Below, piece by piece: positions 23,735 through 35,825 of a stretch of 64,000 bases of DNA. The stretch comes from Colius striatus. Lineage: Eukaryota; Chordata; Aves; Coliiformes; Coliidae. Under the pieces are notes generated by a model, which saw only the letters and a program-made list of their open reading frames with translations, made no database searches and was not told the DNA's origin. Position 1 is the first letter of the stretch; each line of letters opens with the position of its first letter. The position numbers were made by a program, and so were the translations under genes. The DNA lies in assembly GCF_028858725.1 (NCBI RefSeq), contig NC_084774.1, positions 10,328,001-10,392,000 of the forward strand. Reading direction: 5' to 3'.

Positions 23735-24130
23735 AATGAAAGGTAAGATTAATAGCATTTATCATGGCAGATAGACTAGCAGTTTGCTAATTAAAGATGT
23801 TAGAACATAGAAGCAGCCAAGGATCAGTGGCTTTTAATGAGGATGTTGTAGGGTGATTTAGGTCTAATTTTCTGCTTAATAAGGCTGGTTTAAAAAGTAA
23901 TTTTGTTGGGATGTGACTCTCCTAAACCTGTTCATTATCAGTGATGGGACTTCACTTCAACACTCCAGGAAATGTTGTGTTTAATTAATATTGTGTCGGC
24001 AAGTGGATATGCTGACAGATGAGAAAAAAATTGATGAAGAACTTTCAAGGACATTGACTTCATTACACAGCTTCATTACAGCCTGAATAACTGGCTAAAT
24101 ATGTCACTGGGAAGATAATGTGCTGCTTTT
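23735..24130. promoter_or_regulatory. Candidate conserved non-coding element (AT-rich)
   Basis: This non-repetitive block has many TAAT/ATTA cores (GCTAATTAAAG, CTGCTTAATAAGG, TTTAATTAATATTG) and no coding frame. It resembles homeodomain-bound enhancers, but conservation cannot be judged here. Confidence 0.18.
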
Positions 24131-27100
24131 AACTCTTCTCTGTGTGTTTTTCATGTAAGTAAGCAGTGTATGTTTTCAAAACAGACACTATTGGGGAAGA
24201 AAACAACAGCAAGGGGTCGGTTCTTCAACCTTTCCTCCTTGCTTTATTCTCTTTGTGAGATTTCTAACTGAGAGTGGACTGTTTAAAGCAAAACCCTGTT
24301 GATTATTTACACTAATTCATCAGCTATTTTACCAGGACTGCGGAAGGCTTCAGTAGGTAACATTCTTCACCTTTGGGTAATTTTCTTCAGCACCCCTCAG
24401 ACATTAATAGAAAATAATTGAAAATGGTTTTATTTCTCTGCACAGAGTGACATCCTGAGGTATAATGATGGATTAATTGATTGATATATCTGTTGATGGA
24501 GCTATATTTATGACTGTTTGGTCACTTTGTCAGCACGACAAAGGGACGTTTGTCCATTTAAAGCCAGTGGTCTTGCACACACACATACACTTAACACATA
24601 CACTGAGAGATGAGGGAGGCAGGTCCTTCCTGGCACTATTACTTGAGCCAGGAAAGCTTTTAGTATCTGCCACCCAAAAATTGGCTACCTGGCAGGGATC
24701 TCAAACAATTCTTTTCATCTCAGCTCAGGAGAGCTGTGCAGTAATCTTTATTACACACTGAGGAACACTGGTTTTAGCCCAGGTTAGTGGGTCATGTACT
24801 TACATCCTGAACTGGCAGCCTCTGCTTCTGCAGCATCCTTTAACTCTTTGATGCTTTTCTTTGCAAACAGACTCCTCCTGGCTAATGTTAAGCCATGACA
24901 AAATCACCCTAATAATAACTCAAAAAGGAGAGTTTACTAAGTGCAATGAATTGTCAGACTAGGGGCCACTGTAGCAGTTTGCAGCCATTTGCAGACCACC
25001 TTCCATCACCTCACCAAGCTTTCAGCCAGAAAATGTAACAAAGATAATGTTTCAGACTAGATGATATGACCCAAAGTGGCCATAGAGTCTTTGGGCTGGG
25101 GTTCTCTGGTCTCTGTTGTAAGAATTTTTGCAGCAAGAAAAAAAAGTTTCAAATCTGATCTTTTCAATGAAGTTGAGAGAGAAAAGCACTGAGCACAGGG
25201 TCCAGAGCAGTGTTTACCTGGAGAATGCAGACAAGCACCCTAAAGGTTTCTTACAAGCTTTCTAGAGAAAAGCAATTCAAGCAGCAAACCTCTGACTTCT
25301 CCCTTGCCTTTCCTGTGAGAAATAAGACTCTTTAAAGAAGGAAAGGAATGAAAACAAAGATTAGCCCTTGAGGCTGAGAGCAAAAGAAGAAGAAAGTGTG
25401 TTCACTCGTAATCATTAGGGATATTAGCCAAGAGAAGAGGGCCAGACAGGGGAATGGGAAGAGGCACTGACTGGAGGCGACAGCTGGAGTTTATCTGATG
25501 CGTCAGTTCTCTTTAACACCTCCATTTAGTGGCTGCTGTCACCTTCAGATGAGGACTTTTACAGAACAGGATTCACTAAGGCGTTCTGCCATGTCAGCCC
25601 GGGTACACACTGCAGAGCTTGGTCCCCACAGCAGCGTTTGCACCCACGGTCCTATTTCCCATTGCTACAGGGAGACACACACAGGAGAGTGTGTCTGTGT
25701 CCATGCAGCCCTGGGCATGTGTCTAACTTGGCCCTCACCCAGCACCTCTGAGCTTTGCCTACGTGCCACCAACCGTTAATAATGACTCATTATTTTTTTA
25801 CCCTCGGTAATAAGGAAGGCAACACTCAGCCCAACTGTTCAATGAAAGAGTAGCAGATAGCATCCTGTCATCACCACGAAGCTGAATCCACTCCAGCACC
25901 GTATGTTTAAGCTCAGTGAGATATCTTGGGTCTGGAAAATAGGAAGGGACTAATAAAAGCTGTCAGACTCCACCCAGGTTTGCTGGGTCGGTCTGGATAT
26001 AATGACCTCCCTAATGGGTAATTGCAGGATTAGAGCCTCAGAGTTGAAATATCACACAGGGACATCTGTCAGTGGAGCAAACTATGGCCTGGCAGCAGCA
26101 CAATGCTCTCAGATGTGTGTGTGGATCATGGGAGAGAAGGTGCCTGGGAGGTGTAATGCTAGCTAAGCCTTTTAAACATGCAGATCCCCAGAAAGTGACT
26201 GTGACTGCCCACTTGCAGGCACAGCTGCCAGTGCTTCCACGTGAGCATGGGAAGATGTTGTGCAGAGCCCATGTGTGATGGGTACCCACCACCCTTGTCA
26301 TGCATGCCTTGGGAAAGCAGGGACCTTGTTCCATAGTGGCAGCAGGGGATAGCTGGGGAGTGGCAATTCAGGTGCCATTAAATGTGCCACTGGGTATGCC
26401 ATCATCTCGCTGTGATCTGTGATGGAATCACACCTGTGGAGGAGAAAAGCAAAAGCCAAAGAACTCCTGGATGAAAGCTGAAGTCATATTCAGCTTGCAT
26501 CCTTCAGATACTCACATCAAACAGCACAGCTTCTTCTCTCTCCTGAGTCAGAACAGAGCCACAGTCACACACCTCTGGTAGCAGGAATTTTCTGAATTAC
26601 TCATTTTTCAGCATTTTGGGTGGCCTGACAAGCACAAACCCTTCGGCATAGAGGCGATCACTCAGTCCATTCCTTCATAACCCCCATAAAAATGCTATTC
26701 ACCAGCAAGTGATTAAACAACTTGTAGATGAGGCTCAGAGAATATTTTGTGGCTTTAGTGGAGAAGGTGTTTCTTTTTCAGGGCACTTCCTGCTAGCACA
26801 GAAGCAGATGCAAGAAGTAGAGGTAAGAAGGAGATGCAAAAGTTTTTTTCAGAGCCCAAGCTCAATATGGGCAGAGATCCAGCTTTCTCTCTTACTGGGC
26901 ATGTGTGTGGCTAAAGCTGTTTAATATTTGGATAAATGTGATGTAGGGAGGTGATCCTTTGCTTGGGGCTGCAGTGACACAAAGACCCAGCTGTCCGATG
27001 CCCCATTGCAGACTCCCCTCTCCAAGTCAGATGTGAGAGGCTGGTCTCAGGGACTGCTATCTTCTGCCTGACAGGCAGGGGACTCAGGTTTTTATTCTGC

Positions 27101-28419
27101 TTTGGCTTTTCTTATTCCTGAGCTTGCTGCTTAATTGTTCTCTGACAAAGGAGCTAATTAATTCATACGCAGGGCAATTAAAACACGCTGGATGTGATCA
27201 GCTTTGCAGCACTGAGAATGAAGTGGTACAGAAAGCAGCCTCAAACAGGGGACAAACACTCACCTTCTGATCTTGTCCCAAACAGAGCTGAACCCCCAGG
27301 GTGTGTGATATGCTCAGAGTGAGCTCAGGCAGCTCAGTTTTGGAGATGAGCTGCTTATCTCATCCTCGCTCCTGCTCTGGGTTTGACAGGGGAAAGCTTG
27401 GTTTAGTTACTCAGGTGGAGATCTCATCTGCAGGGCTAGAAAATGAGAAGCCCCATCCTCTGTGCAGGGCACTTACTGGTTCTGGTAGCAGTGTCTGGGG
27501 TCATCTTCTGCACCTGAGTATGTTGGCTTCACAGTGGCATCTCACAGGGAGGAGGTGACATGCCCAAGGCTGGCAGGAAGGTCGAGGCACAGCAGGGCAT
27601 CCTCTTCTGACTGCCTGGATCATGTAGGTATGAACAAAATCATGAAGCAAGAATAAATTTGGGAGCAAAGGGTGGTAGCAACCCAGGTGTGTCAGCAGCA
27701 AGCACACTCGTTCACAAAAAGAGCCTGTTGTTCCTTTGGGTGGTTTCTGGAGTACCTCAGCTGAGTATTCACCTTCAGGGATGGAACAGAGAGTCCCTCA
27801 GCACACACACTATAAATATTTAGATGGACTTTTGTAACCAAATGCCACTAGAAATGCAGCTATTTGTGGGCTGTTGTATAATCCAGTACAATGCACAATT
27901 ATGTAATTGTCAGATAGCCAAGAGTTTAAATCCTGTAACATGCCACAATCAAAAGTGTGTTAACTTCCCAAGTGTTCTTAAGTGTTTAGTAAACACTGGC
28001 AGATACATTTCTTGCCCCAGAGAACATCCAGTCTGAAAAATTAATATTGATTCTAGACAGATCAATGTTTACTCACTAAAATCATGTGCTGAATACTTTA
28101 TAGCACCCAGAGAGCTGCAGGGTCGTTGGAAGCTGTGCCCCCCTGCAATGGCATGAAACCCAGCACGAGCCTCTGTGCAAAGCTTCACCCTACCATGCAG
28201 CTTTAATATTGTGGCAATAATGTTATTTAAACACCAGCTCCTGCTCAGTAACAGCAAAGGTAAAACAATCAGGCTTTTTCCAAAGATCTCCAATGGGTTT
28301 CTTTTAGGCAAGGACTATGTACATTAATACAAATCATACTTTATGTTACTCACAGGACACAGAGATAATCAGAAAGCTATCTTCATAAACAGAGGGTTAT
28401 TCATAATCCCTCACATGGC
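24131..28419. other. Intergenic region
   Basis: No gene or repeat family is recognised. It contains only short open frames and isolated AT-rich motifs, for example around 25775-25812 and 26000-26030. Confidence 0.5.
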
Positions 28420-28720
28420 ATTTCAATTATCAGTCTGATGACGATGTGACATTATGGATGAGGTTGTGATTAAATTTTCTTGTGTAATGACCCTAAGTAA
28501 ATCTTTGCAATTTTCATTTTGCAGAGATTTAATATAGATTGGTGGCCTGTTGTTTGGCCCCTGTTTAATCCAAAATCGCTCATTAAATTGGGACCAGTAA
28601 ACATCTGATGATTGCATTTCATGGGCTGAGCTATGAATTTAACATATTAAATCTACATTCCAGATGGATATAAGCATCTGTTCTCATTATGGTTATTGGT
28701 GTTAATCTGAAACCCTGACC
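28420..28720. promoter_or_regulatory. Candidate conserved non-coding element (AT-rich)
   Basis: A unique sequence block with CAGTCTGATGACGATGTGAC at its left end and TTTGCAATTTTC, TTTAATATAG and CATTAAATTG motifs. No frame or repeat explains it. The call rests on composition alone. Confidence 0.2.
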
Positions 28721-29214
28721 TGTTTCTCCTAACATTACTCATATTAAATTCCCTCCCAAATTCTAACAGATATTGGCAGGAGGGCAGAAGATGGCTAAAA
28801 TACCTTCACGTGCACATGATCTGGTGAAATATTAACAGCAGAAATTAAGGGACAAATGACATGAACTTCTTTCTCCTTCTCAGAGGCAGCTTTCGTAGCT
28901 GCAGTGTGTAAAACAACCACTTTTGTTTCCTAGCATGGAAAAAACACCTTGCAAAACCCCAGGAGCCAATAGGACCATGTACTTGCTAATCACCAGGCTT
29001 GAGCTGTATCCTTTACAGAGTGGCACATCCCTAATTTGTAAATCTGATTTGTCACTAAAGCTCGGCAGAGTTTGACCCAGCATCTTGCAGGCACTTGGCT
29101 GGCAGTAGCCAGGCTCCTCTGCTTCAGAGCCAGTCAGCTGAAAGTCAAATTAATCAGTGACTTCTAAAGGCCATTAGGAAGAAGATATGTGTTACAGGGC
29201 TGCTGAGAGCTCCT

Positions 29215-29385
29215 CTGCACTGAATGATTCATGTTTATTGCAGCCAGGGCATTTATTTATTAGATTGCTCGGTGTAATGGGAAATTTAAAATGACACACA
29301 TTGTATTACAGGGAGGCTTAGCAAAATATTATCTCCATGTTATTGTAAATCAAACAATTCTCAATGTCAGTTCAGATCACCTTTG
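29215..29385. promoter_or_regulatory. Candidate conserved non-coding element
   Basis: AT-rich unique block containing ATTTATTTATTAGATTG, GGTGTAATGGG and ATTGTAAATC motifs, with no open frame or repeat similarity. Inference from composition only. Confidence 0.18.
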
Positions 29386-31469
29386 CTCAACAGAAGTTTT
29401 TTCCAGAGGGTTTGTTTAGTTCCTTAGGGTCTTTTTTTGCTTTCCTTTAAGCAAGCATGCCCTCTTCCCAACTTGATGTATGAGACAGGCTGCACAGCTC
29501 AGTGCCACCAACTGTGCTGGTACACAGCTGTAATCCTGGACTTGCTTCATCTTCATGCCCAAGTCCTGCACATAAAGGATCAGACAATTCAGCCCCATGG
29601 TAAAAAAAAAAGATGAGCCAAAAGGGTGAATTTGGTTTTTGCCTTGACAAGGAGGATACCATTCAACATTTTAAAGGAGCAGAAGTAGATCTGTTCTATC
29701 TACCTTTTACCAAAAGACACAAACCCCATCTCGATGTCTCCTTACCTGATGCCACAGGGTTTTCCTGGTCAGTTGGTGGAGGACAGAAAGCATCCAGCCT
29801 CTGGGGTTGTTGAATAGGGAAAAACAGTCAGGAAATCTGTAACTATCAGGACAAATAACCTGTCTGAATGCTAGTAAAGCTAGGCTAGAGCCAAACATCT
29901 GAACCAAGCCCATCACTGGAATTTGCCCTCCTGTAGCCCCTTACCCCAGTCAAGGCTCTCTGTATGCAGACCATAAGGGACTAACAGCAGGAGTAAGGCT
30001 TAGTAGGAAGGGCTTTGCTTTGTTTTAGGCACCAAATATTCAGCTGCAACATATAAACACTGTACCTGCAGGACAAAGTGTTGGGAAAGCTCTGATCATT
30101 GCTTAGGAAGTGAGATGCAGCGTTTCTCAACGGCTGCTCCCTGTGCTGGGCAGTGCCCCATCTGGAACATTTCCCTGTGATTTTAACAGGTTGAAAAGTG
30201 CAGAAACACAAACATATTCTTTGTAATATGAACTGAAGTTTGTACATAAAACAAGGGAAAAGGAGATTTGAGAATGTGCTGTTAGGGAGTGCATCACCTA
30301 TAGACACTGGTGCAGACTCCTGTACCCATTTTGACAGGGGGGGAGGGAGGGGGGAAATGTGATTTCTCAAAGACCACAGAAAGAAAGAGGGGTGGGAAAA
30401 GGACTGCAACATTCAGTGAGTGACAATGCCCATGGAGGTGTGTATGTACCATCACTGAGGTTGTAACAGAAGGACAAAAAAAACCCCCCACACCAGTGCT
30501 GTCATTGGCAATTAAGGCTGCATCATTCACAGAAGAGCCATTGTGTATAGGCAATGAGGCTAATTATCTCCAAAGTACTGTCTGATTTAAAAGAGTTTGG
30601 TTGGGGGGACCATGCAGAGGGGCTCCTGCAGCCAGGCTGGCCACACTTCAGTCAGAGCAGTTTGACTCCAGCTCCTCACCCTGACTGTGGGGTTGGGAGG
30701 CAGCAGAAAGGGTTGTTACTGCTCATCAGCATCTGCAGCTCCTGACAGCCACAGCCGCGGGAGGATGGAGCACGGCGGTGGGATGACGGCAGCTTGAGGA
30801 GATGCTGCCTGAAACAATCCACCCAAACTCAGGTTTTTGCTCCAGAAGGTTTATTTTTCATGTCCAAGTGTGGTTGTGACAAGGGTTTTTTTTTTGCCTG
30901 GTTGCTCCCAGAATGAGTATGGCAGGAGCAGTTTTGGGATGTGAGCATCACCAGCTCACCAGCAGCTGGGGAGAGGGGTCCTTGAGGAGCTGTTCTGGCA
31001 GAGGGGATCACAGCAAGTGTGTGTGCACAGGCTCCCTGGGCTCAACCAGGAGCTGAGGCAATGTTTGTTTGGGTCATTATATCAAATGGTGCTTCCCACT
31101 GGCTGCAGACCACAGCCACAGCACCGTGTGCATGTAGGAGCAGACACAGAATGGGAGACTTCTCTTACTACATAAAGACTTCCACTGGAGAAAGTCAGCA
31201 TTAAAAAAACATCCTCAAAATTCCCAGCATTTAAGTAGAGGAAGAAGCTATCTGTGCTGGGAGGGACAGCCCCTGAATTCCCCCCTAGTCTCCAAAATGA
31301 GGACTTTACAGGGTGGATAGTGCTGAATGATGGCTCTGGGGAACTATCCTGTAGCTTCCAGCACAATGGACCAAAGATTTTAATTGCTTGTTAACTGCTA
31401 CTGTGGCACACAAGTTAGCAAAGCTGAAACTGTCTGACATAAATCACATGTATCAGCCCAATAAATCTT
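29386..31469. other. Intergenic region
   Basis: No gene is recognised. It contains a G-rich tract able to form a G-quadruplex at 30337-30354 and a short CpG cluster at about 30753-30790. Otherwise it is unremarkable unique sequence. Confidence 0.5.
30337..30354 (+). other. Potential G-quadruplex tract
   Basis: Seven Gs, A, three Gs, A and six Gs occur in 18 bp, enough for four G3 tracts with single-base loops. No promoter or gene is visible beside it. Confidence 0.6.
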
Positions 31470-31705
31470 CTCTTGAAGTGACAGCTTTGCAGACAGCACT
31501 AAATTAGAGCGGCCGTTGCACAGACCTGTACTTACAACTGCCGCCTGCAAACCGGTGACAGATCTGTTGAGACCAAAACACTTGGCATTCTGCTAATGTC
31601 TGTCATTACTGTGATTGATACAGCCCCTCTATCACATTCTGCAGTTGTCTACATTTGCAAAGCTTTATTAAATTATCACGTCTCCCAACTGTTATCCGGC
31701 ATCGC
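31470..31705. promoter_or_regulatory. Candidate conserved non-coding element with retained CpGs
   Basis: The block keeps isolated CpGs (GAGCGGCCGTTG, TGCCGCC, AACCGGTGAC, ATCACGTC, TATCCGGCATCG) within CpG-poor surroundings. It includes TTATTAAATTA and the TGTCATTACTGTGATTGAT cluster of homeodomain/TALE-like sites. No coding frame or repeat is found. Of the intergenic blocks, this and the one at 43125 look most enhancer-like. Confidence 0.32.
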
Positions 31706-34700
31706 TACAAGGGAATGACCAAGAGCAGCCAGGGACAACTTGAGGGTTTTCAGCTCAAAGCACCTGGGGAGGTGGAAGGGGTGAAAGCTCAGGGTTTGCT
31801 GACTTTTGTCTAGCTAAAAAGGTGAGGGCAGAATTTTCTCTGTGTCTGAGGAGAGGCCTTGACACCGTCCCCACGTTCAGTAGGGGAGGCTTTTCCCCTG
31901 ATAAAAGAAAGAGGTTACACTCACAACTCCCTCTCTGCCACTCCAGGCTCAGCAGGACCAAGGGACTTTCTACTTCCTTCAATGGATCACAATTTAAAAA
32001 GCTGAAGGATTTATTTTGCCAGCCCTGGTGCTCTTGGGGCTGAGGTTACCTTAATGACTCTCCTGCAAGTGTTCCCCTTGACCTACCTTTAGTGCAAAGC
32101 CCAGTAACAGGTGCCATTACAATATATTCCGCCCCACTGAAAGTCCTGCCTTGGTGGAGACTTTAGAAGGAAGAACATACAGATATATTGTTTCTATAAA
32201 TCCCCTGATATTATCTTTTATCGGTAGTAATAAATGTCCATATTAATTAACTTAATGGTTTTAACTGCAGTAATGACTTTGTGTTAAACCACTGAGCTTT
32301 CATGTCCCATATAAAAGCTGCAATAATAAAATTCATCTGCAGTATTTTTTTCCCCACTTCTCTTGTGCTGAAACAAAGCAAATCCATTGCTGGAAAGTTC
32401 CAGCCACCAAGGCCAGCAGATGAATCCCACTTGATGTAAATCAATTCCATTTTTAAATGACAGTATAGTCAAATTTGGGAAGTTTGGAGCAAAACTCAGA
32501 ACAGAAACAAAACAAGGCAAGGGCTTTTTTTTTTCTTCATGTATTTTGCTAACAGATGAGGGAATCTGAGACTCAATCTTCTTTCCTCTGGTGCTGTGAA
32601 TATTCTGGGTGTTCCCATAAATATTTGAGAAAAATTCATCAGCTTTTGCAGTCGTTTTGGAATCCATGTCAGTGCCAGTGTTTGCTACCAGAGAGGAAGC
32701 AGCAAAAACACTGTGTGATGACAGTAGCAAGCAAATAGCAAAGAAATAGCTTCAAAACCTCATCTGCATTCTCCAGTGGTTGATTCTCAGCAGCCAAGGC
32801 AGTGGTGGAGGGGAAAAAATAAAGCTTATCTCCATAAATTGACATCTGGGAATAATTTTTACTGGTTCCACCAGAGCTATTGTCTTCAGCACCTGGCCCC
32901 ATTTTAGAACTGCCCATTGCACATGTTCTTCCCAGCTTTAAAGCACTCAGGCAGATGTGTTTGTTCAGGGCTCCTAAACCTTCCTGAGAAAGACTGAGAA
33001 CCCTCCAAAGCCTTTTCCAAGAAGAACCTACTAGATTGAATCAGCCCTTACAAGCAACAAAGAGAGCTGAGAGGCAGCTGCCAGCCTAGTGCATGGCCAC
33101 TAAAAATCAGATCCCATTCCTCCTGCTCTAACAACTGAGCCAATCTACTCTCTATGTCATTTGCTTCCTGGATTTGAGGATCTGAAAGTCCTAATCATTG
33201 TGCAGGGAAGGTACCTGCCAATAAGCTTGTGATGCAGTGAGCAACAAGGCTTTCCTGGTCCGTTAAGATGGTTTTGAGCTTCTCTGAGCAGCTTCAAACA
33301 AACTTGCACTGACTCTAGAGCATCTTCTCCCATCTCCTCCGAGAAAAAAAGGTCAGAAAACATTCAGACTCTTGAGATCTTCTTAAAGTCTTGACACTAT
33401 CCCAAGAGCTGCAGCTGTGGTTGGCAGCAGTTTGCAAACCTAAGCCATGGTTGTGCTCTGCAGCCTAGGGCAGCCCAGAGGAGTTGGTGGACATCACCCA
33501 AAGCCAGCTCCAAGGCAGGCTGCACTGGCATGCTGGTGGTGCTTGATGGCTCCCTCAGGGACTGCTGGTTATCCTTCAAGCTTTATGTAAATATTTTTAA
33601 GTGGCACATCTGTCTGAATTACAGCCTGCCCTCTTGGATTGCTAATTGTAGGTTTTAATTCAGCTTTGACGACCAGTTTACATAAATTAGGGAGCTGGCA
33701 GTAAGCAAGCTTTGAAGAGAGGGGATGTGGATTTAGTGAGAGCTGGTTTTTTCTCTCTGAAATGCTTCTCCTCCCAAGCTCGTGCCTCTTCCCATAGCTT
33801 GAATCATTCTAGGGGTAAAACAGAGTAATTCAGCTCTGCTTGTTGAAGGAGTGCATCACTGTTTTGTCTTCACCCCAGTGCTGGTGTGGCCAGCTCACAC
33901 CAGTAGCCTAATTGACTTTAATTGGCTGTATAAGGAGAAAAGGATTTGGCATTGAATTTCTATGGCATACCCATTTGGCAGGAGTCAGAGCCAGTATAAC
34001 TTGGCTTGCTGAGGTGAGGCTCTGACTGACATGAGCACACAGTGTGCATGTCCCCCCAGCAATCAGGGCTGGATGGAGGATGCACCAACCAACAGAGTGT
34101 TAAATGATCAATAACAATCTTCCAGCCCTTCTTCAGCTGCATAAGATACAGGACTGAAGCACCCAAGCTGGCTCTGGCAGCCAAATAAAGCCCAGCCAAA
34201 CTGATTCAACCCACAGCTGCCTCACCTCTGCAAAAAGGACCAGGATTATCCACAAAGGCTTTAAAATCACCATTTGTTTTCCTGACTCTTACTTGTGCTG
34301 GAAGCATTAACAGTCTCTCATGTACATTTTTGCTGTGGCAAACTTTAACTTGAAAAGCTTTTGCACCAATTTCCAAGGTAGATCTTCTGAAACCCATTTG
34401 CATAATCTGGGCAGGGACTGCTATCTGCTTGGAAGCAGAAGTCTGCTCAACACAGAGGTCTGAGAGGGGACTGGAAATATACCTCCCTGCAGCCCAAATC
34501 TCAGATCTTTGTGAACCAGATTTTACTAGGGAAGGTTTGTGACACTTGATCTGTCTGTTGCCAGCCTCTGAGAGGTACCACACACCGAGATGGGTGCAGG
34601 CTGTGGGTCAGCATGATCCTGATTCTCAAGGCAAATATTTAAGCCCTTAACTTAAATGGCAAAAGTGAGGTGTTACACCTGAGTGGGCAGATGGCCCTTT

Positions 34701-35689
34701 AATATAAATCAGTGCCTAAAATATAAGCAAAGAGTAGAACACAAGATATCTTTTAAAGACCAAGCCATCTTGATGGTGTGTCTTACTACTTGCAACTGGG
34801 CATGTAAAAGCTTGTGAACTGCAATTGCATGTTGAGTTCCCAGTTTGCATATTAGATAGTTTAAACTTCAAGCAGAGGTTAATCAAGCAGGAGAGCATCC
34901 ACTTTCTCCAAACTCTAACTGGACTGTCTTTGGCTGATACCCACAGCATCCCCTGTCTTCTGTAAGAAACCAGTATGACCATGAGCCGTTTTTCCTCTAT
35001 GACATCCTCTTGTTCTCCCCAGCAATCATGCATTTAACACAACCACTGACACAACTGCTGCAGCTGTTTAACCATCAAGGCACACAGGATTTATCCCAAA
35101 GCCTATCAAGTGTCCCTTGCTTGGACAGAAGCTGTATTACAACTGTAGGTAGCAAAGTCAGAGTTTCTTTTAGCAGCATATGCTTTCAAACCAAATATTG
35201 CTGCTTTCAAGCAGTAGTAAGCATGTGTTGTCCCCTAGGGGAGAAAATCAATGCCTTTCCAATAAATATCTGTATCCTGCACATGAAGCAGAGATGGATT
35301 TTATTGTTATCTACCTCTTGCTTTCTTGAAACTTTCCTTTCCTCAGGTGTGCAATGACTTAAACATGAGACAGAAACCCTCCCAAACATGTGCTAGTAGA
35401 GATTCCTCTTTCTCAGCCAGGTTGGACGTGCTGTCACCCACCCATACACTGTGGAAGACCATGACATTGCACCTATGAAAGATCTATCTGCCAACTGGCA
35501 TCTCCCACCCTCAGCATTGTAATATTTACACCATTAGAGTCAGCTTTGCAAGAGAAAGAGATGATTAATAACCATTTCTTTTCTGGGTGACTCTTTAGAA
35601 AGGTCAGTGGTCAGGCAGGAGGAGTTCAGAAATGGGTTCAAATAAAAAGGAGGAAAGAATGTGAGAAGGACAGTCGGAACTCTGCTGAT
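31706..35689. other. Intergenic region
   Basis: No gene is recognised. A TAAT-rich stretch at 32160-32290 (ATATTAATTAACTTAATGG) is a weaker enhancer-like candidate. Open frames are short and lack splice-site support. Confidence 0.5.
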
Positions 35690-35825
35690 ATAGTCAATCT
35701 GTTTAGATGCACATGTGCTTAAATGGTAATTGTCTAATTAGCTAAAAAAGTCTCTGCAAGTGTATTTTGTGCTGTGACTGTCTCGTCTCAATTAGACACT
35801 TCAGTTCTTTAATACGGTTGGAAAG
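35690..35825. promoter_or_regulatory. Candidate conserved non-coding element
   Basis: A short block with TGGTAATTGTCTAATTAGCT and CTCAATTAGACAC, giving several TAATT homeodomain cores, and retained CpGs (GTCTCGTCTC, AATACGG). No coding frame is present. Inference from motifs only. Confidence 0.22.
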
